Assembly (NCBI RefSeq): GCF_017255415.1
Contig: NZ_JAFJZZ010000001.1
Coordinates: 806,001-870,000 of the forward strand
DNA length: 64,000 bases
Source: Clostridium aminobutyricum
GTDB lineage: Bacteria; Bacillota; Clostridia; Peptostreptococcales; Anaerovoracaceae
Reading direction: 5' to 3'
Below the pieces are notes generated by a model. That model was not told where the DNA came from. It saw only the letters and a program-made list of their open reading frames with translations, and did not search any database. Positions 41,440 through 50,702 of the stretch are shown here, one piece after another. How positions within the stretch are numbered: position 1 is the first letter of the stretch; each line of letters starts with the position of its first letter. Made by a program: the position numbers and the translations under genes.

Positions 41440-42237
41440 TTAAGAAATTTTTCGTTCTAATCTCAGTTTGTCTGCTATAATTGCGATAAATTCAGAATTG
41501 GTCGGTTTGCCTTTATCGTTATGAACCGTATAACCGAATAAACTATTAATGGTTTCAATTTTTCCTCTATTCCAAGCAACTTCGATAGCATGCCTGATCG
41601 CACGTTCGACTCTGCTTGGGGTGGTATTGTTCAGTTTAGCTATTGCAGGATATAGTTCTTTGGTTACTGCACCAAGCAAATCCATATCATCAACAACCAT
41701 GGTAATTGCATCGCGCAAGTATTGGTACCCCTTAATATGTGCAGGAACACCTACTTCATGAATGATATTTGTGATGTCAATTTCTAAATCATTGCTTGAC
41801 TTTTCGGAATTATTAACTACAGTTCTTGTTACAGCAAGCTTTGTTATTCCCTCCGTTTCATCTTCTCCGAAAAGTCCGTTAATTCTTTTAGTCAGTACGC
41901 CGAGGTTGAAAGGCTTTACCACATAATACACGGCCCCTAATTTAATAGCTTTTTGGGTAATCGATTCTTGCCCTACAGCGGATAGCATAATGGTTTTGGG
42001 ATATTTAGCTAATTCTAAACTGTTAATGTTCTCCAAAACACCTAATCCATCTAAATGCGGCATAATCATGTCTAGTATTAGGACGTCTGGCAAATATTTT
42101 TTAATGTTTTCTACAGTCTGAATTCCATCATTTGCTACGAAGGCGATATCAATATTTTCCTGTTCAGCAAAGTAATCGCTCAAAATTTCACAAAAATCCT
42201 TATTGTCATCTGCGATTCCTACACTTATTTTCGTCAT
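41440..42237 (-). CDS. spo0A: Sporulation response regulator Spo0A
   Basis: 265 residues. The receiver domain has the acidic pair in [12 protein letters not shown], the phospho-acceptor aspartate in [13 protein letters not shown], and the switch lysine in YYVVKPFN. The C-terminal DNA-binding domain shows [19 protein letters not shown] and the recognition helix region [20 protein letters not shown]. It is the master switch of sporulation. The ATG at 42237 has AAGGGGGAT upstream; a GTG precedes it directly. It follows spoIVB, the standard clostridial arrangement. Confidence 0.97.
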   Translation of the reverse strand: MTKISVGIADDNKDFCEILSDYFAEQENIDIAFVANDGIQTVENIKKYLPDVLILDMIMPHLDGLGVLENINSLELAKYPKTIMLSAVGQESITQKAIKLGAVYYVVKPFNLGVLTKRINGLFGEDETEGITKLAVTRTVVNNSEKSSNDLEIDITNIIHEVGVPAHIKGYQYLRDAITMVVDDMDLLGAVTKELYPAIAKLNNTTPSRVERAIRHAIEVAWNRGKIETINSLFGYTVHNDKGKPTNSEFIAIIADKLRLERKIS

Positions 42238-42381
42238 CACTTATCCCCCTTAATTTCTAATAATCTGCTTGATTATTAATTCTTTAGCAATATTCATGCA
42301 TAAACTCTAACATATATACTAATTTATACTTTTTAGGCAGGATATGCAACAGAAATAATTAGAAATATTAAATAATTATCC

Positions 42382-43479
42382 CTATTGCTCGACAGAATTC
42401 GACTTCTCCTCTTGCAGCATCCACTCGATGAATATGCCATATCCCTTCTGTGGATTCTTTACAAATACATGGGTTACAGCTCCTATGATCCTGCCATTTT
42501 GGATAATTGGGCTGCCGCTCATACCTTGAACAATTCCACCGCTTTTCTGCAAAAGTCTAGGATCAGTTACTTGAATCACCATTGATTTTGTATCCGGTTT
42601 GCTTTGTCTGTTTACCTTCTCTATTTCAATTTCATAGCTTTCAATCTTATCACCATCTAATGTCGTCAATATATAAGCCGGCCCGACTTTCACACTGTCC
42701 TGATACCCTACTACCAATGGTTGGTTATAAAAAGGATTCTCAATTTTTTCATACATCTTTCCGAAGATGCCAAATTCCGTATTGGTGTCCAATGTTCCTA
42801 ACGGTTTATCTGCCTCATAAAAAATCCCTCTTATTTCTCCAGGATCGCCAACCTTTCCTTGTTTAACGGACTCTACCTTTGAATTTAATAGTTCACCTTC
42901 TGCTACAGGAAGTAAGGCTCCTGTTTCAGGATCTGTAATGGCATGACCTAACGCACCGAATGTATTATTGCTTGGGTCATAGTAGGTGAGCGTACCGATA
43001 CCTGCAGTCTTATCCTTCACCCAAATTCCCAGCTTATACATATGATCATCTTTTGCTATAACAGGATCAAGCGTTATGTTGATTATTTCATCCTTACGCT
43101 GAATTTTAAGAAGGACTTCCCCCTTTATCTTATTGACCAGTTCCTGAACTTCAGAAGCTCTATATACCTTTTTACTGTTTATCTCTAAAATGGTATCACC
43201 GATCTGAAGTCCTGATAATAGTCCGGGATTTACAACTTCACCTGTTATGGTCTCGATCTCTTGAAGTCCTACGATCAATACGCCTTTCACATCCATCTTA
43301 ACCCCTATGGAATGTCCTCCGGGAATAAGAACTTTTTCTGTCAGTACATTGACTGTTGCAGGTGCCGGTTCCGTGTTTGTGCCGCCATTAACAGCAATGG
43401 AAATGCCGGTTACAGCAATAAGCAATAGTAAGAATACACTTACCGCTTTCGCAATAGCATGATTTTTTTGATTATTCAT
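42382..43479 (-). CDS. spoIVB: SpoIVB signalling peptidase (S55 family)
   Basis: About 365 residues. An N-terminal membrane anchor at about 10-30 is followed by a PDZ domain (GLLSGLQIGDTILEINSKKV) and the SpoIVB serine peptidase domain, with the catalytic histidine in FGALGHAITD and serine in VQGMSGSPIIQNGRIIGA. Secreted from the forespore, it triggers pro-sigma-K processing by cleaving SpoIVFA. The start could be the ATG at 43479 or a TTG two codons earlier nearer the AGGAG site. It precedes spo0A. Confidence 0.95.
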   Translation of the reverse strand: MNNQKNHAIAKAVSVFLLLLIAVTGISIAVNGGTNTEPAPATVNVLTEKVLIPGGHSIGVKMDVKGVLIVGLQEIETITGEVVNPGLLSGLQIGDTILEINSKKVYRASEVQELVNKIKGEVLLKIQRKDEIINITLDPVIAKDDHMYKLGIWVKDKTAGIGTLTYYDPSNNTFGALGHAITDPETGALLPVAEGELLNSKVESVKQGKVGDPGEIRGIFYEADKPLGTLDTNTEFGIFGKMYEKIENPFYNQPLVVGYQDSVKVGPAYILTTLDGDKIESYEIEIEKVNRQSKPDTKSMVIQVTDPRLLQKSGGIVQGMSGSPIIQNGRIIGAVTHVFVKNPQKGYGIFIEWMLQEEKSNSVEQ

Positions 43480-43493
43480 ATGCAAAATAACTC

Positions 43494-43940
43494 CTAGCTT
43501 TCAAAATCTTGTAATAATTCAAGTAACTCATCTTCACTATTCACAATGATACCTTTTCCGAACATCTGTTGATCTTCTTCACTCAATAAAGAGAATAGTA
43601 TATCTGTTGTACGCAATAAGGTTTCTTTTCCCTCGCTGTCATAATGAAAAACTTTTATGAGTCCATCTGATTCCTTCACTAAATAATATTCACTACTTGA
43701 ATCTTTTTGCTCATCATTCTGCATATTACTATCTAAATTTTGTTTTGTATCGTTATTTACTGTTTCTTGATCTGTTTTTGTGGAAGGTTGATCCGTAGGA
43801 GTTTCCAAATTCGTGCTTATTTCTTGATTTTCAGAAACACTTCCTCCCCAGTCTGTTACTAGATATCCCAGGGCAAGCACTACTGCTATCACAATATAGA
43901 ACCCTTTTCTTTTTATAAAGCTTTTTTTTCTTGTAAACAT
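43494..43940 (-). CDS. Membrane-anchored hypothetical protein
   Basis: 148 residues with a basic N-terminus, one helix at about 12-30 (GFYIVIAVVLALGYLVTD) and a low-complexity acidic/Ser/Thr/Gln linker (about 35-78). A small C-terminal part has YYLVKESDGLIKVFHYDSEG and ends in an acidic helix. The C-terminal motif resembles the BofC/PepSY-like pattern seen in small exported sporulation proteins, but I cannot assign it. GAGGTGG precedes the ATG. It lies nine bases before spoIVB, which suggests expression with it. Confidence 0.8.
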   Translation of the reverse strand: MFTRKKSFIKRKGFYIVIAVVLALGYLVTDWGGSVSENQEISTNLETPTDQPSTKTDQETVNNDTKQNLDSNMQNDEQKDSSSEYYLVKESDGLIKVFHYDSEGKETLLRTTDILFSLLSEEDQQMFGKGIIVNSEDELLELLQDFES

Positions 43941-43980
43941 AAAACCACCTCTAAAGATAGTTTTAACTGTTTTTTCTATT

Positions 43981-44715
43981 TTAAACCATAATTTTTGTTT
44001 TAAATTTTTGAAAGGTCTTTTCTCCTATGCCGCTGACCTTTGTAATGTCCTCAATTTTTTCAAATTTCCCTTGTTCCTGCCTATATACTATTATTTTTTC
44101 AGCTGTAGCAGGCCCTATTCCGGAGAGAGTCTGCAATTCCTCCGATGTTGCTGTGTTAATATTGATTCGATTGTCATTATTATTTCCTGTTACTGCATAT
44201 TCATTCCCATTGCTTATCCCTGTAGATCCTCTTATAATTCCAGTGTTATTTGTTTTTGATGAGTTTGATTGAACATCTGATTTCGTTGGTACGACAACTT
44301 TATCCTGATCTTGTAATACTTGCGCCAAATTTAATGTACTCGTATCCGCATCTTCCGTCATTCCGCCTGCCTTTTGGATGCCTTCAAAGACTCTCGATCC
44401 GCTTGGCATTTCATAGACATAAGGTTTTTCTACAGCTCCGCCGATATCAACAAAAATGACCGAATCTTGATCTTGTTCCTGTTCATCCTGTGCTGAATCA
44501 GTCTCAGTCTCATCTTCTTCTGTTTGATTTTTAATTACTGGAGCGTTACTTTCCGCCAATTCAAATTTTGTTGTTTGATCATCTTCTCCTCGAATACAAA
44601 AAACAAAAAAGGCAGCTGCAAAAAATAATATTCCTGCACATGCCTTTACGATTGCTTTTTTATGATATTTAATAAAATTTTCAATATAATCCCTATTTAA
44701 TATTTCCTTCAACAT
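43981..44715 (-). CDS. comEA: ComEA-like DNA-binding protein
   Basis: 244 residues from the ATG at 44715 (GAGGG upstream). A membrane anchor lies at about 24-41. After an acidic linker comes an SLBB domain (VIFVDIGGAVEKPYVYEM), then a helix-hairpin-helix pair ININTATSEELQTLSGIGPA and KVSGIGEKTFQKFK at the C-terminus. ComEA binds DNA outside the membrane for uptake; no other competence genes are here. It is encoded between the radical-SAM-linked genes and an unknown exported protein. Confidence 0.92.
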   Translation of the reverse strand: MLKEILNRDYIENFIKYHKKAIVKACAGILFFAAAFFVFCIRGEDDQTTKFELAESNAPVIKNQTEEDETETDSAQDEQEQDQDSVIFVDIGGAVEKPYVYEMPSGSRVFEGIQKAGGMTEDADTSTLNLAQVLQDQDKVVVPTKSDVQSNSSKTNNTGIIRGSTGISNGNEYAVTGNNNDNRININTATSEELQTLSGIGPATAEKIIVYRQEQGKFEKIEDITKVSGIGEKTFQKFKTKIMV

Positions 44716-44786
44716 CCATACCCTCTTATAATTAATTTCCTTAATTTTACAATAGTATCGAGTGGATGTCAATAACTTATTTGGTA

Positions 44787-45464
44787 TTATATGGTAAATC
44801 CATTATTGAAAATTAATTTGTGCCGAGTTACTTCGATGGAATCTCTTGAAATATCCAATCGGAGAAATTGCAAAATTGCTTCAATAAGCAATTCGGGACT
44901 TGCGTTTGATTCACTGCCTGCATCCAGCGTTACAGAAACCAGGAATCCTTCATTTTGACCGGTAAATTTTAATTCTCTTATCTTATTTTTAATGTCTACT
45001 TCCATCAGCTCTTTTGTCTTTTTCTGTTTTTTCTTCGCAACAATGTGTTCTTGTGCTAAAAACTCATTGCATAGCTGCTCAGCAGATAAGTTTTCCTTAC
45101 CGACAGGGATCTTAATCCTATATTCAGCGGCTTCCGTTAAAGCGGCAAGGGTCTTGCTTTCCTTTGTATAGTCCACACACTCTAAGATATCCAACCCTTC
45201 CGGCATGATTGCGCGAAGTTTTTCCTTGATGTCAGCAGCATCAACCGGTATTGCCGTCTCAAATTCAAGAATCTCTCCTATACTGGAATAACCAAGAGAC
45301 AGCGGCTGGGCGAATCCCATTTTCGGATGAGGATTGAAACCCTGCGAATACTGCAATTTCACACCGATTCTTTTAAAACTCCGTTTAAATAAACGCAATA
45401 AATCCAGATGAGACGTATATTTACAAAATCCTTCTTTAGAGAATTTCAACACATATTTAGCCAT
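44787..45464 (-). CDS. TIGR03936/DUF2344 radical-SAM-associated protein
   Basis: 225 residues from the ATG at 45464 (GGAGGG upstream). FSKEGFCKYTSHLDLLRLFK and GFNPHPKMGFAQPLSLG are hallmark segments of the DUF2344 family. These proteins are always found beside, or fused to, the B12-binding radical-SAM protein encoded next door; the joint function is unknown, with RNA modification often proposed. It overlaps that gene by about eight bases. Confidence 0.92.
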   Translation of the reverse strand: MAKYVLKFSKEGFCKYTSHLDLLRLFKRSFKRIGVKLQYSQGFNPHPKMGFAQPLSLGYSSIGEILEFETAIPVDAADIKEKLRAIMPEGLDILECVDYTKESKTLAALTEAAEYRIKIPVGKENLSAEQLCNEFLAQEHIVAKKKQKKTKELMEVDIKNKIRELKFTGQNEGFLVSVTLDAGSESNASPELLIEAILQFLRLDISRDSIEVTRHKLIFNNGFTI

Positions 45465-47310
45465 TGATACCCTCCATTTCACACTTCACATTGTTATTCA
45501 TTCCGCAACCTACGCAGCCATTTCTGCAATCTTGGGTCGTTTCTTCCTTCCTAGCCTTTTCGTTTTCACGGATCAGAAAGTCCTTTGAGATACCTGAATC
45601 AATAATATCCCACGGCAAGACTTCCTCATAGCTTCTTTCTCTTGTGGTATAAAAATCCGGATTCACTCCAGTTTCCTCAAAAGCTTGCTTCCAGGCCGGA
45701 TAATTAAAGTGTTCTGTCCAACCGTCAAACTTACAGCCCAGCTCAAACGCCTTGATAATTACCTTGCCTACTCTTCGGTCCCCTCTTGCAAATACGGCTT
45801 CTAAAACGCTCGTGTCTGTACCATGGTAATTAAACGTTACCCCTTTAATCGTTCTTAACTTGTCTTTTAAATACTTATGCTTTTCACTGAACTGCTGCGC
45901 GGAATCTTGAGCCATCCATTGGAACGGCGTATGCGCTTTGGGAACAAAATTAGATGCACTCACTGTCACATTAAAACGGCCTGACTTCGCATTAATCTTT
46001 CGATTCAATTCAATGATATTGTACGCGATATCATAAATACCATCTAAATCCTCCACGTTTTCCGTTGGCAGTCCAGTCATAAAATACAACTTAATGTTCT
46101 TCCAACCTAGTTCTAAAGCTTGTTCAACAGCACTATAAATATTTTCTTCAGTAATACACTTATTAATCACATCTCGCAGCCGTTGAGAGCCCGCCTCGGG
46201 CGCAAAAGTCAGTCCTGATTTTTTGTAGCCCTGTATCTGCTCCAACACTTTAAAAGAAAATGAATCCAGTCTTAAAGACGGCAAGGATAATGAAACATTA
46301 TTATTTTTGCACATAGACATTAAGTTCATCGCAAGCTCTTCAAATCTTGAATAATCACTCGTCGATAAAGACAGCAAAGACAGTTCTTCATGTCCCGTAT
46401 TTTCAAGTTGTTTTCTTGCTAATTCCTCAATGAGTTCCATTTTTCTTTCACGGACCGGCCGGTAAATCATACCGGCTTGACAAAAACGACATCCTCTCGT
46501 ACATCCTCTAAACGTCTCCACTACCGAACGGTCATGCACCGTTTCAATGAAAGGGACAATCGGATTCGTCGGAAAGTCAACCGCGTTGATATCCGAAATA
46601 ATACATCGCAGCACCCGATCCGGAGCGTCGTCATACAACTTTTCAATTCGTTCAATTTGACCGTTTTCTTCATTGTACATCGGCTCATAAAACTTAGGGA
46701 TATATACGCCTTGAAGCTTGACCACACGTTTATAAAATTCTTCTCGAGTTTCCCCTGCGCCCTTTGAGGCCTGATATTCATTAAATAATGTTACGAGAAT
46801 TTCTTCACCGTCTCCAATAAGAAAAATGTCAACGATATCCGCAAGAGGTTCCGGATTAAAAGCACAAGGTCCCCCAGCTATTACAATGGGGAACGCATCT
46901 CCGCGCTCTTCACGAAGAAAAGGAATACCGCTTAAATCCAATATATTTAATATATTCGTAAAGGAAAGTTCATACTGCAAGGTAAAGCCGACAAAATCCA
47001 TTTCTTTTATCGGCGTTTTAGATTCCAGTGTGAACAGAGGAATGTGTTCTTCTCTTAATATGGCTTCCATATCGAGACCGGGGCAGTACGCCCGCTCACA
47101 AAAAATATGTTCTTCTTTATTTAATATATGATATAGAATTTGCATGCCCAAATAAGACATGCCGATCTCATAGGTGTCCGGAAAAGCGAAGCAAAACCGG
47201 GTAGTCGTCTCCTGCGGTTCCTTCGAGACGGAATTCAATTCCCCTCCAATATATCTGGCAGGCTTTTCCACCCTTTTCAATATGTTGTCCAAATTTAAAT
47301 TCAAGCTCAT
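45457..47310 (-). CDS. TIGR03960 radical-SAM protein with B12-binding-like domain
   Basis: 617 residues. The N-terminal third resembles a B12-binding domain (FAFPDTYEIGMSYLGMQIL, GFTLQYELSFTNILN, IVIAGGPCAFNPEP). The radical-SAM site is VETFRGCTRGCRFCQAGMI at about 264-282. The C-terminus carries a second cysteine group, CRNGCVGCG. The reaction is unknown; the gene is conserved across Firmicutes near rplU-rpmA-obgE, as here. It overlaps the DUF2344 gene and starts just after an HD-domain gene. Confidence 0.92.
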   Translation of the reverse strand: MSLNLNLDNILKRVEKPARYIGGELNSVSKEPQETTTRFCFAFPDTYEIGMSYLGMQILYHILNKEEHIFCERAYCPGLDMEAILREEHIPLFTLESKTPIKEMDFVGFTLQYELSFTNILNILDLSGIPFLREERGDAFPIVIAGGPCAFNPEPLADIVDIFLIGDGEEILVTLFNEYQASKGAGETREEFYKRVVKLQGVYIPKFYEPMYNEENGQIERIEKLYDDAPDRVLRCIISDINAVDFPTNPIVPFIETVHDRSVVETFRGCTRGCRFCQAGMIYRPVRERKMELIEELARKQLENTGHEELSLLSLSTSDYSRFEELAMNLMSMCKNNNVSLSLPSLRLDSFSFKVLEQIQGYKKSGLTFAPEAGSQRLRDVINKCITEENIYSAVEQALELGWKNIKLYFMTGLPTENVEDLDGIYDIAYNIIELNRKINAKSGRFNVTVSASNFVPKAHTPFQWMAQDSAQQFSEKHKYLKDKLRTIKGVTFNYHGTDTSVLEAVFARGDRRVGKVIIKAFELGCKFDGWTEHFNYPAWKQAFEETGVNPDFYTTRERSYEEVLPWDIIDSGISKDFLIRENEKARKEETTQDCRNGCVGCGMNNNVKCEMEGING

Positions 47311-47853
47311 TCAAACGACCCTTTCTTTTTCTTTCATTAGTTCATCTATTGTCATGCCAATTGTATCTTCAATCTCAGCCAAAAGAATTCTGGTATCCGC
47401 TATTTTTTGCGTAATTCTTCTTTCAGCTTCTTTATTTCCTCTAACCTTTTCCAGTATATATTGCATCCGCTCTTCAAAACCGACATATTGATCTTCTTTA
47501 ACAACTCGGTCTCCTAAGCATACTAACTCCGTTTCCGTAAGCTCTGCAACCGTTTTCGGTAATTCATATGTCATATGAACAGCTATAATATTTGCTTCCG
47601 CTTCATAGCCCAGATTGCGGGCAATTTCAGCCCCTTTTTCCCAGTGCTTGTCCTCTACTCGGAGTATGTCATGAATAAGAGCTGCACCTTGAATTAATCG
47701 AATATCTAAATGACTGCCTGCACGATTCAATGCTTCCGCTAATGTCATGGCAGCATATGCCACTGCGTGGCAATGCCGTATCACATGCGTCGGAGTATGA
47801 TATTGTTTTAGAAGGTTCTCACATTCCTCTACTGTTAAATGCTTTTGCCCCAT
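47311..47853 (-). CDS. HD-domain phosphohydrolase
   Basis: 180 residues. The metal site is visible: H in HTPTHVIRHCHAVAYAA, HD in IQGAALIHDILRVEDKH, a further H in IAVHMTYELP and D in VCLGDRVVKED. It probably hydrolyses a nucleotide or other phosphoester. It resembles the HD partners of molybdenum-cofactor genes as well as YqeK, but neither context is present. It ends one base before the TIGR03960 gene, so they are co-transcribed. Confidence 0.88.
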   Translation of the reverse strand: MGQKHLTVEECENLLKQYHTPTHVIRHCHAVAYAAMTLAEALNRAGSHLDIRLIQGAALIHDILRVEDKHWEKGAEIARNLGYEAEANIIAVHMTYELPKTVAELTETELVCLGDRVVKEDQYVGFEERMQYILEKVRGNKEAERRITQKIADTRILLAEIEDTIGMTIDELMKEKERVV

Positions 47854-47899
47854 CTCTTTCCACCAAACCTTTCAACAGACAGTATAACATAAAGTAAAG

Positions 47900-48157
47900 C
47901 TAATCCTCAAGTTCTCTATAGGAATCCAATGTGTCCTGTGTATACGCTATTGCAGCCTCTGCTTTTTGTTTTAACCCGGCGATGGTCTCAACAGTAGTCA
48001 CTCCCATTGTTTTAATTTCTTCATAAGAATAGTCTTCCATCACTATGCTCTGAGCCTTCACCAAACAAGATTTTACCTTATTGTTATCGATCTGATTGAT
48101 ACCGATAGCAATAGCAGCTATGATCAAGCAAGCTGCAATTTGTTTTATAAATACCAT
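47900..48157 (-). CDS. Small membrane-anchored hypothetical protein
   Basis: 85 residues: one N-terminal helix (IKQIAACLIIAAIAIGINQ) and a soluble helical tail with SYEEIKTMGVTTVETIAG and KQKAEAAIAYTQDTLDSY. I do not recognise it. GGAAGGTATC precedes the ATG at a good distance. It lies between the obgE terminator and the HD gene, and it may start that downstream operon. Confidence 0.75.
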   Translation of the reverse strand: MVFIKQIAACLIIAAIAIGINQIDNNKVKSCLVKAQSIVMEDYSYEEIKTMGVTTVETIAGLKQKAEAAIAYTQDTLDSYRELED

Positions 48158-48244
48158 AAGATACCTTCCATTTCTTAATAGATCCTTATTACGATACTAT
48201 CCTCTTTCTAATCTATTAATATTGAAACTGATCCTTCTTTATAC

Positions 48245-48284
48245 CAAAAAGCTGCCGGCTCCAAGAGGTTTTGGAACCGGCATC
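48245..48284 (-). terminator. Terminator after obgE
   Basis: A 12-bp stem (48253-48264 with 48271-48282, G-T tolerant) with a six-base loop leads to TTTTT on the minus strand, 15 bases past the obgE stop. Confidence 0.88.
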
Positions 48285-48299
48285 ATTACATTCTACTGA

Positions 48300-49595
48300 T
48301 TAAAATTCTTCCCAGTATTCAAATTCGTAATCAAATATTTTGATGGTATCGCCTTCATCAAGGCCTATTTCTTTTAATTGCTCAATAGCCCCATTCTTTT
48401 CAATATATTTGTATAAATATCTTAAAGAACCGCTATCGTTGAAGTTGGTAGAGTCAAAAATCTTCTTCAGTTGTTTTCCGTTCAGCACATACACACCGCT
48501 CTCGTCAACAGAAGCATAAATTTCTCTATAGTCTTCATCCACTTCATCCTTTTCAAAATCGAAGAATTCATAAGTCTCTTCTTCCGGTGCTTCCAGCTCA
48601 AGTTTCTCAAGCATATGATAGGCTTCTGTAAGCAGCTCATACGTACCTTCATTGAGCGGTGCAGCAATAGGAAATACCTTGATGCCTTTTGCCTCAATAT
48701 ATGCTTTAAATTGTAGAAATTCTGAACTGTTTTCGTCTACCATGTCCATTTTATTTGCAGCAACAATCTGAGGTTTCTGCGCAAGCTTTTCATTATACAT
48801 TTTTAATTCATTATTAATTTTTTCAAAATCCTCCATCGGGTCACGGCCTTCTGAACCCGATGCATCAATTACATGAATCAGCAGCTTGGTTCGTTCAATA
48901 TGCTTTAAAAATTCATGTCCCAGTCCGGCCCCGGTATGAGCCCCCTCAATGATGCCCGCGATATCTGCCATAACAAATCCGTTGTCAAAAATCTCTACTA
49001 CTCCTAAGTTTGGAGTGATTGTCGTAAAGTGATAATTTGCAATTTTAGGATTTGAATTGGTAGAAACGGATAAAAGAGTTGATTTTCCTACATTAGGAAA
49101 CCCTACTAATCCAACATCAGCAATTAATTTCATTTCTAGCAGAATGGAACGCTCTTTTGCAGTTCCTCCCGCTTCAGCAAAATTGGGTGCCTGACGAACA
49201 GAGTTTTTAAAGTGAACATTTCCCCTTCCGCCTTTTCCGCCTTTTGCCGCAACAAAACGGTCTCCCGGATTCACCAAATCCTTCATGACAAGTCCTGTTT
49301 CTTGATCTATTACAACAGTTCCAGGCGGCAGTTTAATGATAAGGTTTTCTCCGTGTTTTCCGAACCTTTTCTTTTTCATGCCGTTCTGTCCATCTTCAGC
49401 TTCATATTTTCTTTTATATCTAAAATCCATTAAAGTTCTAAGGCTGGCATCGGCCATGAAAATGACGTCCCCGCCTTTTCCGCCGTCGCCACCATCCGGT
49501 CCGCCTTCCGGCACATATGGTTCTCGTCTAAAAGAAACACAGCCATCTCCGCCTTTTCCAGATCGAATTGTTATTTTGGCTCTATCTACAAACAT
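48300..49595 (-). CDS. obgE: GTPase ObgE/CgtA
   Basis: 431 residues with three domains. The glycine-rich Obg domain has SGKGGDGCVSFRREPYVPEG and GGKGGRGNVHFK. The G domain has GFPNVGKSTL (G1), ADIAGIIEGAH (G3) and ANKMD (G4). The C-terminal OCT domain (about 340-431) is typical of Firmicutes. ObgE acts in 50S ribosome assembly and stress signalling. It follows rpmA after a 216-base spacer with a terminator and a dispersed repeat, so it is probably transcribed separately. Confidence 0.97.
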   Translation of the reverse strand: MFVDRAKITIRSGKGGDGCVSFRREPYVPEGGPDGGDGGKGGDVIFMADASLRTLMDFRYKRKYEAEDGQNGMKKKRFGKHGENLIIKLPPGTVVIDQETGLVMKDLVNPGDRFVAAKGGKGGRGNVHFKNSVRQAPNFAEAGGTAKERSILLEMKLIADVGLVGFPNVGKSTLLSVSTNSNPKIANYHFTTITPNLGVVEIFDNGFVMADIAGIIEGAHTGAGLGHEFLKHIERTKLLIHVIDASGSEGRDPMEDFEKINNELKMYNEKLAQKPQIVAANKMDMVDENSSEFLQFKAYIEAKGIKVFPIAAPLNEGTYELLTEAYHMLEKLELEAPEEETYEFFDFEKDEVDEDYREIYASVDESGVYVLNGKQLKKIFDSTNFNDSGSLRYLYKYIEKNGAIEQLKEIGLDEGDTIKIFDYEFEYWEEF

Positions 49596-49691
49596 TAGCC
49601 CTCTCTCTTTCTGATTTTTTTGTACTACTGTATATGATGTTCAAAAAAATCATAAAACTCCATATATCTTTCTTCTTTCTAAAAAATATTT

Positions 49692-49780
49692 AAAAAAGTG
49701 GCTTCGTCACTCCGCCGGAGAACTCTCTGCACACCTCGGTTTTAATTCAATAGGGAAGGATATTCCTATTGAATTAAAAA
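49692..49780. repeat. Dispersed hairpin repeat, copy 2
   Basis: AAAAAAGTGGCTTCGTCACT and CCGCC, then a variable piece with CTCTGCACACCTCGG, then TTCAATAGG paired with CCTATTGAA. The first hairpin keeps pairing through a G-T change relative to copy 1. Confidence 0.75.
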
Positions 49781-49801
49781 GCCCCTATAAAATAGGGGCT
49801 C
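49776..49801 (-). terminator. Terminator after rpmA
   Basis: A 9-bp perfect stem, AGCCCCTAT and complement, with a 3-base loop is followed by TTTTTAATTC on the minus strand. It lies 11 bases past the rpmA stop. Confidence 0.9.
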
Positions 49802-49811
49802 ATGAATCAAT

Positions 49812-50072
49812 TTAAGCTTCTTTCGGATAAACGCTTACTTGCTTTCTTGTTTTGTCATATCTTTCGAACTTTACAGCTCCATCAATTTTAGCAAATAAAG
49901 TATCGTCTCCGCCAATTCCTACGTTATTGCCAGGGTGGAACTTTGTTCCTCTCTGTCTAACTAAGATGCTACCAGCACTAACGTACTGACCATCGCCTCT
50001 TTTAACGCCTAAACGTTTCGACTCACTATCTCGTCCGTTTTTGGAGCTTCCTACTCCTTTTTTACTTGCCAT
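49812..50072 (-). CDS. rpmA: 50S ribosomal protein L27
   Basis: 86 residues starting [20 protein letters not shown], from the ATG at 50072 with a perfect AAGGAGGTG. Most Firmicutes make L27 with an N-terminal extension ending in a Phe-Phe/Ala site cut by the protease Prp; here the mature N-terminus is encoded directly. Correspondingly no prp gene lies between rplU and rpmA. L27 reaches the peptidyl-transferase centre with this N-terminus. Confidence 0.97.
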   Translation of the reverse strand: MASKKGVGSSKNGRDSESKRLGVKRGDGQYVSAGSILVRQRGTKFHPGNNVGIGGDDTLFAKIDGAVKFERYDKTRKQVSVYPKEA

Positions 50073-50147
50073 AGACCACACCTCCTTTTTTCTTGTGCTG
50101 TCTTCGCTAAATAAATAGCTCATATTATAAGTTAGCTTATCAACAAA

Positions 50148-50522
50148 TTATTCTGCTGCTTCAACTGCTTCAGTTTCAGCATCTGCTGACTTCGCTGACT
50201 TTCTTGCTTTTCTTGCAGAAACCTTTTCAATTTTGATCATTGTATAAGGTTGTCTGTGTCCCTGTTTCTTTCTATAGTCCTTCTTTGACTTGTACTTGAA
50301 GATGATAACCTTCTGTCCTTTACCATGTTCAACTACAGTTCCGGCTACATTGCAGCTTTCTACGTAAGGAGCGCCAACCTTGATTGTTTCTCCATCACTT
50401 ACTAAAAGTACCTTATCGAAAGTAATCTTATCTCCTGCTGAAACGTCTAACTTTTCAACCGTGATTACATCACCTTCCTGTACTCTATACTGCTTTCCGC
50501 CTGTTTCAATTACTGCGTACAT
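50148..50522 (-). CDS. rplU: 50S ribosomal protein L21
   Basis: 124 residues from the ATG at 50522 with GAGGAGG upstream. It opens [18 protein letters not shown] and includes [19 protein letters not shown], both standard for L21. The C-terminus is longer than usual, with an Ala/Glu-rich tail after the core ([14 protein letters not shown]). It is directly followed by rpmA. Confidence 0.97.
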   Translation of the reverse strand: MYAVIETGGKQYRVQEGDVITVEKLDVSAGDKITFDKVLLVSDGETIKVGAPYVESCNVAGTVVEHGKGQKVIIFKYKSKKDYRKKQGHRQPYTMIKIEKVSARKARKSAKSADAETEAVEAAE

Positions 50523-50622
50523 ATGTTTTTTACCTCCTCTATCCAGTCTCGCCATCTAAGGTAACAAATAGGAGATTCCTTTTGTTTTACAACTACCCAT
50601 TCTGAGCGGCTTACAATAAAAT

Positions 50623-50651
50623 ATGATATCATACAAGCCTGATAGTGTCAA
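50623..50651 (-). promoter_or_regulatory. rplU-rpmA promoter
   Basis: On the minus strand, TTGACA, 17 bases, TATCAT. It leaves a leader of about 95 bases with AAGGAATCTCC-type pairing potential, which could hold an L21 autoregulatory structure; I cannot confirm this. Confidence 0.75.
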
Positions 50652-50702
50652 ACATTTTTTCCAGCTTAATGCTTATTTTTTCAATATAATATCCTATGTA
50701 AT

